Source of the DNA: Chloroflexota bacterium
GTDB lineage: Bacteria; Chloroflexota; Anaerolineae; Anaerolineales; Anaerolineaceae
Reading direction: 5' to 3'
Assembly (NCBI GenBank): GCA_012797215.1
Contig: JAAZPN010000025.1
Coordinates: 1 to 7,772 of the forward strand
Length of the DNA stretch: 7,772 nt
The translations under genes and the position numbers were made by a program. The stretch's first letter is position 1, and each line of letters starts with the position of its first letter. Shown in pieces: positions 6,243 to 7,772 of the stretch. The notes under the pieces were generated by a model. The model was not told the DNA's origin and ran no database searches. It was given only the letters and a program-made list of their open reading frames with translations.

Positions 6243-7274
6243 TTAGAACTGTTCCAGGAAGCGTACATCGTTATTGCGGAAGTGGCGGATGTCATCGACG
6301 CGGTAACGCATCAGCGTAGAGCGGTCGATGCCCATGCCAGCCGCGAAGCCGGAGAAAACGCGCGGGTCATAGCCGCCATATTCCAGCACGGTGGGGTGCA
6401 CCATACCGCAGCCCAGAATTTCCAGCCAGCCGCTGCCTTTGCACACCCCGCAGCCCTTTCCGCCGCAGACGAAACATTCCACGTCCAATTCAGCGCTCGG
6501 CTCGGTGAAAGGGAAGTGCGAGGGTCGCAGGCGGGTGCGCGCGTCCTTGCCAAAGGTACGCGCGGCAAAATCGTTTAGCGTGCCTTTCATGTCGGCAAAG
6601 GTGATGCCCTTGCCGACCACCAAAACCTCGACCTGCACAAACTCAATTTCAGAGCGCGCGGTAAGCTGCTCGTAGCGCATGGTTGTGCCCGGCAGAATGG
6701 CGCGGATGGCTTCCGGGGCGCGTTCACGCATGATGTGAATCTGACCCGGAGAGGTGTGTGTGCGCAGCAAGACGCCTTCTTTTTCGGTGTAAAACGTGTC
6801 CCACATATCCCGGGCGGGATGGTAGGGGGGCATGTTGAGAAAGGTGAAGTTGTAATCGTCCGTTTCTACTTCCGGAGAGCGGTAGACCTGGAAACCCATG
6901 TCGCCAAACACCCGGCATATCTCGCGCAAGGTTTGGTTGAGCGGGTGCAGCCTGCCGCGGCGCAGCGCGCGCCCGGGCAATGTGACGTCCAGGCGCTCTT
7001 TTTCTACAGCTGTGGCGAGGGCGAGCTGGCGAATCGCTTCGTTTTTGGCGGCGAACGCGCTTTCCAGGGCGACCTTGACCGCGTTGGCAGTTTTACCGAT
7101 GAGCGGGCGTTCCTCTTTGGAAGCGCTCCCCAGCGCGGAAAAAGCTTGCATCACCGGCGCGGACTTGCCCAGGTGCGCCAGGCGCCAGGCTTCCAGGTCG
7201 GCTTCAGTGTGCGTGCTTTCCAGTTCGGAAAGGGCTGTGATTTTTTCTTGTTCCAATTGTTCCAGCAGCGACAT
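6243..7274 (-). CDS. pheS: Phenylalanyl-tRNA synthetase alpha subunit
   Basis: This 343-residue class II synthetase subunit carries the catalytic centre for Phe-AMP and Phe-tRNA formation in the cytoplasm. Residues 1 to about 90 form the N-terminal coiled coil that contacts tRNA. The catalytic domain shows motif 1 around GFQVYRSPEVETDDYNF (127-143), then MPPYHPARDMWDTFY (148-162), RTHTSPGQI (171-179), a motif-2 region at 195-217, and motif 3 GFAAGMGIDRSTLMRY (309-324). Between them lies a Cx2Cx4Cx2C cluster (Cys267, 270, 275, 278) that probably binds zinc. It occurs in some bacterial PheS lineages and is absent from E. coli. The usual FHQxEGL of motif 2 reads FVQVEVL (212-218). The length is normal. 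GAGGTGA lies just upstream of the ATG at 7274. It is the first gene of the operon, directly behind the T-box leader. Confidence 0.97.
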   Translation of the reverse strand: MSLLEQLEQEKITALSELESTHTEADLEAWRLAHLGKSAPVMQAFSALGSASKEERPLIGKTANAVKVALESAFAAKNEAIRQLALATAVEKERLDVTLPGRALRRGRLHPLNQTLREICRVFGDMGFQVYRSPEVETDDYNFTFLNMPPYHPARDMWDTFYTEKEGVLLRTHTSPGQIHIMRERAPEAIRAILPGTTMRYEQLTARSEIEFVQVEVLVVGKGITFADMKGTLNDFAARTFGKDARTRLRPSHFPFTEPSAELDVECFVCGGKGCGVCKGSGWLEILGCGMVHPTVLEYGGYDPRVFSGFAAGMGIDRSTLMRYRVDDIRHFRNNDVRFLEQF

Positions 7275-7308
7275 TTCTCACCTCAATAATAGTTAGTTCG
7301 CAGGCAAC

Positions 7309-7335
7309 AAAAAACCCGCCCGGTCAAGGGACGGG
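7309..7335 (-). terminator. Regulated terminator of the T-box leader
   Basis: On the minus strand CCCGTCC (7335-7329) can pair with GGGCGGG (7321-7315) across a 7-nt loop, followed directly by six Ts (7314-7309). In a second register CTTGCCCG (7339-7332) pairs with CGGGCGGG (7322-7315), with two wobbles. That register uses the 3' strand of the antiterminator and so would be mutually exclusive with it, as expected for this class of riboswitch. Confidence 0.88.
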
Positions 7336-7544
7336 CAAGGCTGCCGCGGTACCACCCTTGTTGGCTGCTGCGCGCAGCCCACTCAAGGTTTTCTGTAACG
7401 GGAAGACCCGGTGCGGACTACTTGCTGTTCACCCGCACAACTCCCGAGGGAACTTCAACCACCTTTTGCCAGGTTCCGCTTCCAGTCTGCGGCGGAACGT
7501 CCCTGTTGGGTCCGGATGGGCTACTTTCCTCGTTCACAGTTGAT
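7309..7544 (-). promoter_or_regulatory. T-box riboswitch (tRNA-Phe sensing) controlling pheST
   Basis: This leader RNA binds uncharged tRNA-Phe and allows read-through into pheS-pheT when phenylalanylation is low. Stem I begins with GAGG, then the loop-E element AGTA near 7524-7521, and closes with CCTC (7449-7446). The opposite side shows GAA-G-UUC with UUC at 7452-7450, so the specifier is a Phe codon. Stem I has an apical 7-bp helix (7498-7492 with 7479-7473) and a 12-nt loop. Two further hairpins follow (7438-7433 with 7416-7411, and CGGG-TCTT-CCCG at 7410-7399), then GGCTGC/GCAGCC at 7379-7363. The conserved T-box AAGGGTGGTACCGCGG occupies 7359-7344. Its UGGU matches an acceptor end with discriminator A. 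CAAGG (7360-7356) pairs with CCTTG (7340-7336) to form the antiterminator. The terminator competes with it. Tandem specifiers are not seen. Confidence 0.95.
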
Positions 7545-7550
7545 GGGCTA

Positions 7551-7578
7551 ATTATAAGTTTTCAAATGGCATTGTCAA
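7551..7578 (-). promoter_or_regulatory. Consensus sigma-70 promoter of the pheST operon
   Basis: TTGACA (7578-7573) and TATAAT (7556-7551) are both perfect matches to consensus, separated by 16 nt. The predicted start is near 7544, just ahead of the T-box leader. Such a strong promoter fits control at the level of termination rather than initiation. Confidence 0.9.
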
Positions 7579-7581
7579 GTA

Positions 7582-7632
7582 GCCCTGAGGGCATGAAAGG
7601 CGGGCAGCCAGATGGCTGCCCGCACTCAGGGC
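7582..7632 (-). terminator. Nested hairpin terminator downstream of tpiA
   Basis: An inner perfect 11-bp inverted repeat (7623-7613 with 7610-7600, GCGGGCAGCCA and its complement, separated by 2 nt) is followed on the minus strand by CTTTC. An outer 8-bp repeat, GCCCTGAG at 7632-7625 with CTCAGGGC at 7589-7582, encloses it. The T tract is weak, so termination may depend on the very stable stem, on Rho, or on action in both directions. It starts 11 nt past the tpiA stop codon and ends 3 nt before the pheST -35 element. Confidence 0.7.
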
Positions 7633-7643
7633 GTAAAGGGAGA

Positions 7644-7772
<129 letters not shown>

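Overview
The window looks like a chromosomal segment of a bacterium, most likely a member of the Chloroflexota (Anaerolineae-like). The reasons are a lipoprotein with a long Thr/Pro-rich linker ahead of TolB-type repeats, a T-box-controlled pheST operon, and the general style of the PheS and PheT proteins. This placement is an inference from protein style only. All five genes or gene fragments with recognisable products, and the tRNA, lie on the minus strand, so the window is best read from high to low coordinates.

Reading in that direction: (1) the last 42 codons of tpiA (triosephosphate isomerase) end at 7644 and are followed by a strong nested hairpin. (2) Immediately after it is a near-perfect sigma-70 promoter (TTGACA-N16-TATAAT) and a roughly 235-nt T-box leader with a UUC (Phe) specifier, the T-box sequence and an intrinsic terminator. 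(3) pheS and pheT, the two subunits of phenylalanyl-tRNA synthetase, follow with a 19-nt gap and end in a 13-bp intrinsic terminator. (4) A small DsrE/YedF-like protein gene and a thioredoxin-type arsenate reductase gene (arsC family) follow, 73 bp apart. (5) A roughly 430-bp stretch between the arsC-like gene and the next start codon has no convincing gene. It holds weak overlapping hairpins, a degenerate tRNA-like segment and a possible promoter. (6) A 664-residue lipoprotein joins a TolB-like beta-propeller to a periplasmic sugar-binding-protein domain. (7) An initiator tRNA-Met gene follows, with its own consensus promoter and a 12-bp terminator.

Functionally the window is mostly housekeeping translation (initiator tRNA, PheRS with tRNA-sensing control) plus central metabolism (tpiA). 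It also has a small redox/thiol pair (DsrE-like protein and arsenate reductase) and one envelope lipoprotein of unusual architecture. I found no CRISPR array, transposase, phage gene or defence system, and no clear case for a wholly new system. The most unusual items are the propeller/binding-protein fusion, the U1-U72 end of the initiator tRNA, and the tRNA-like relic.
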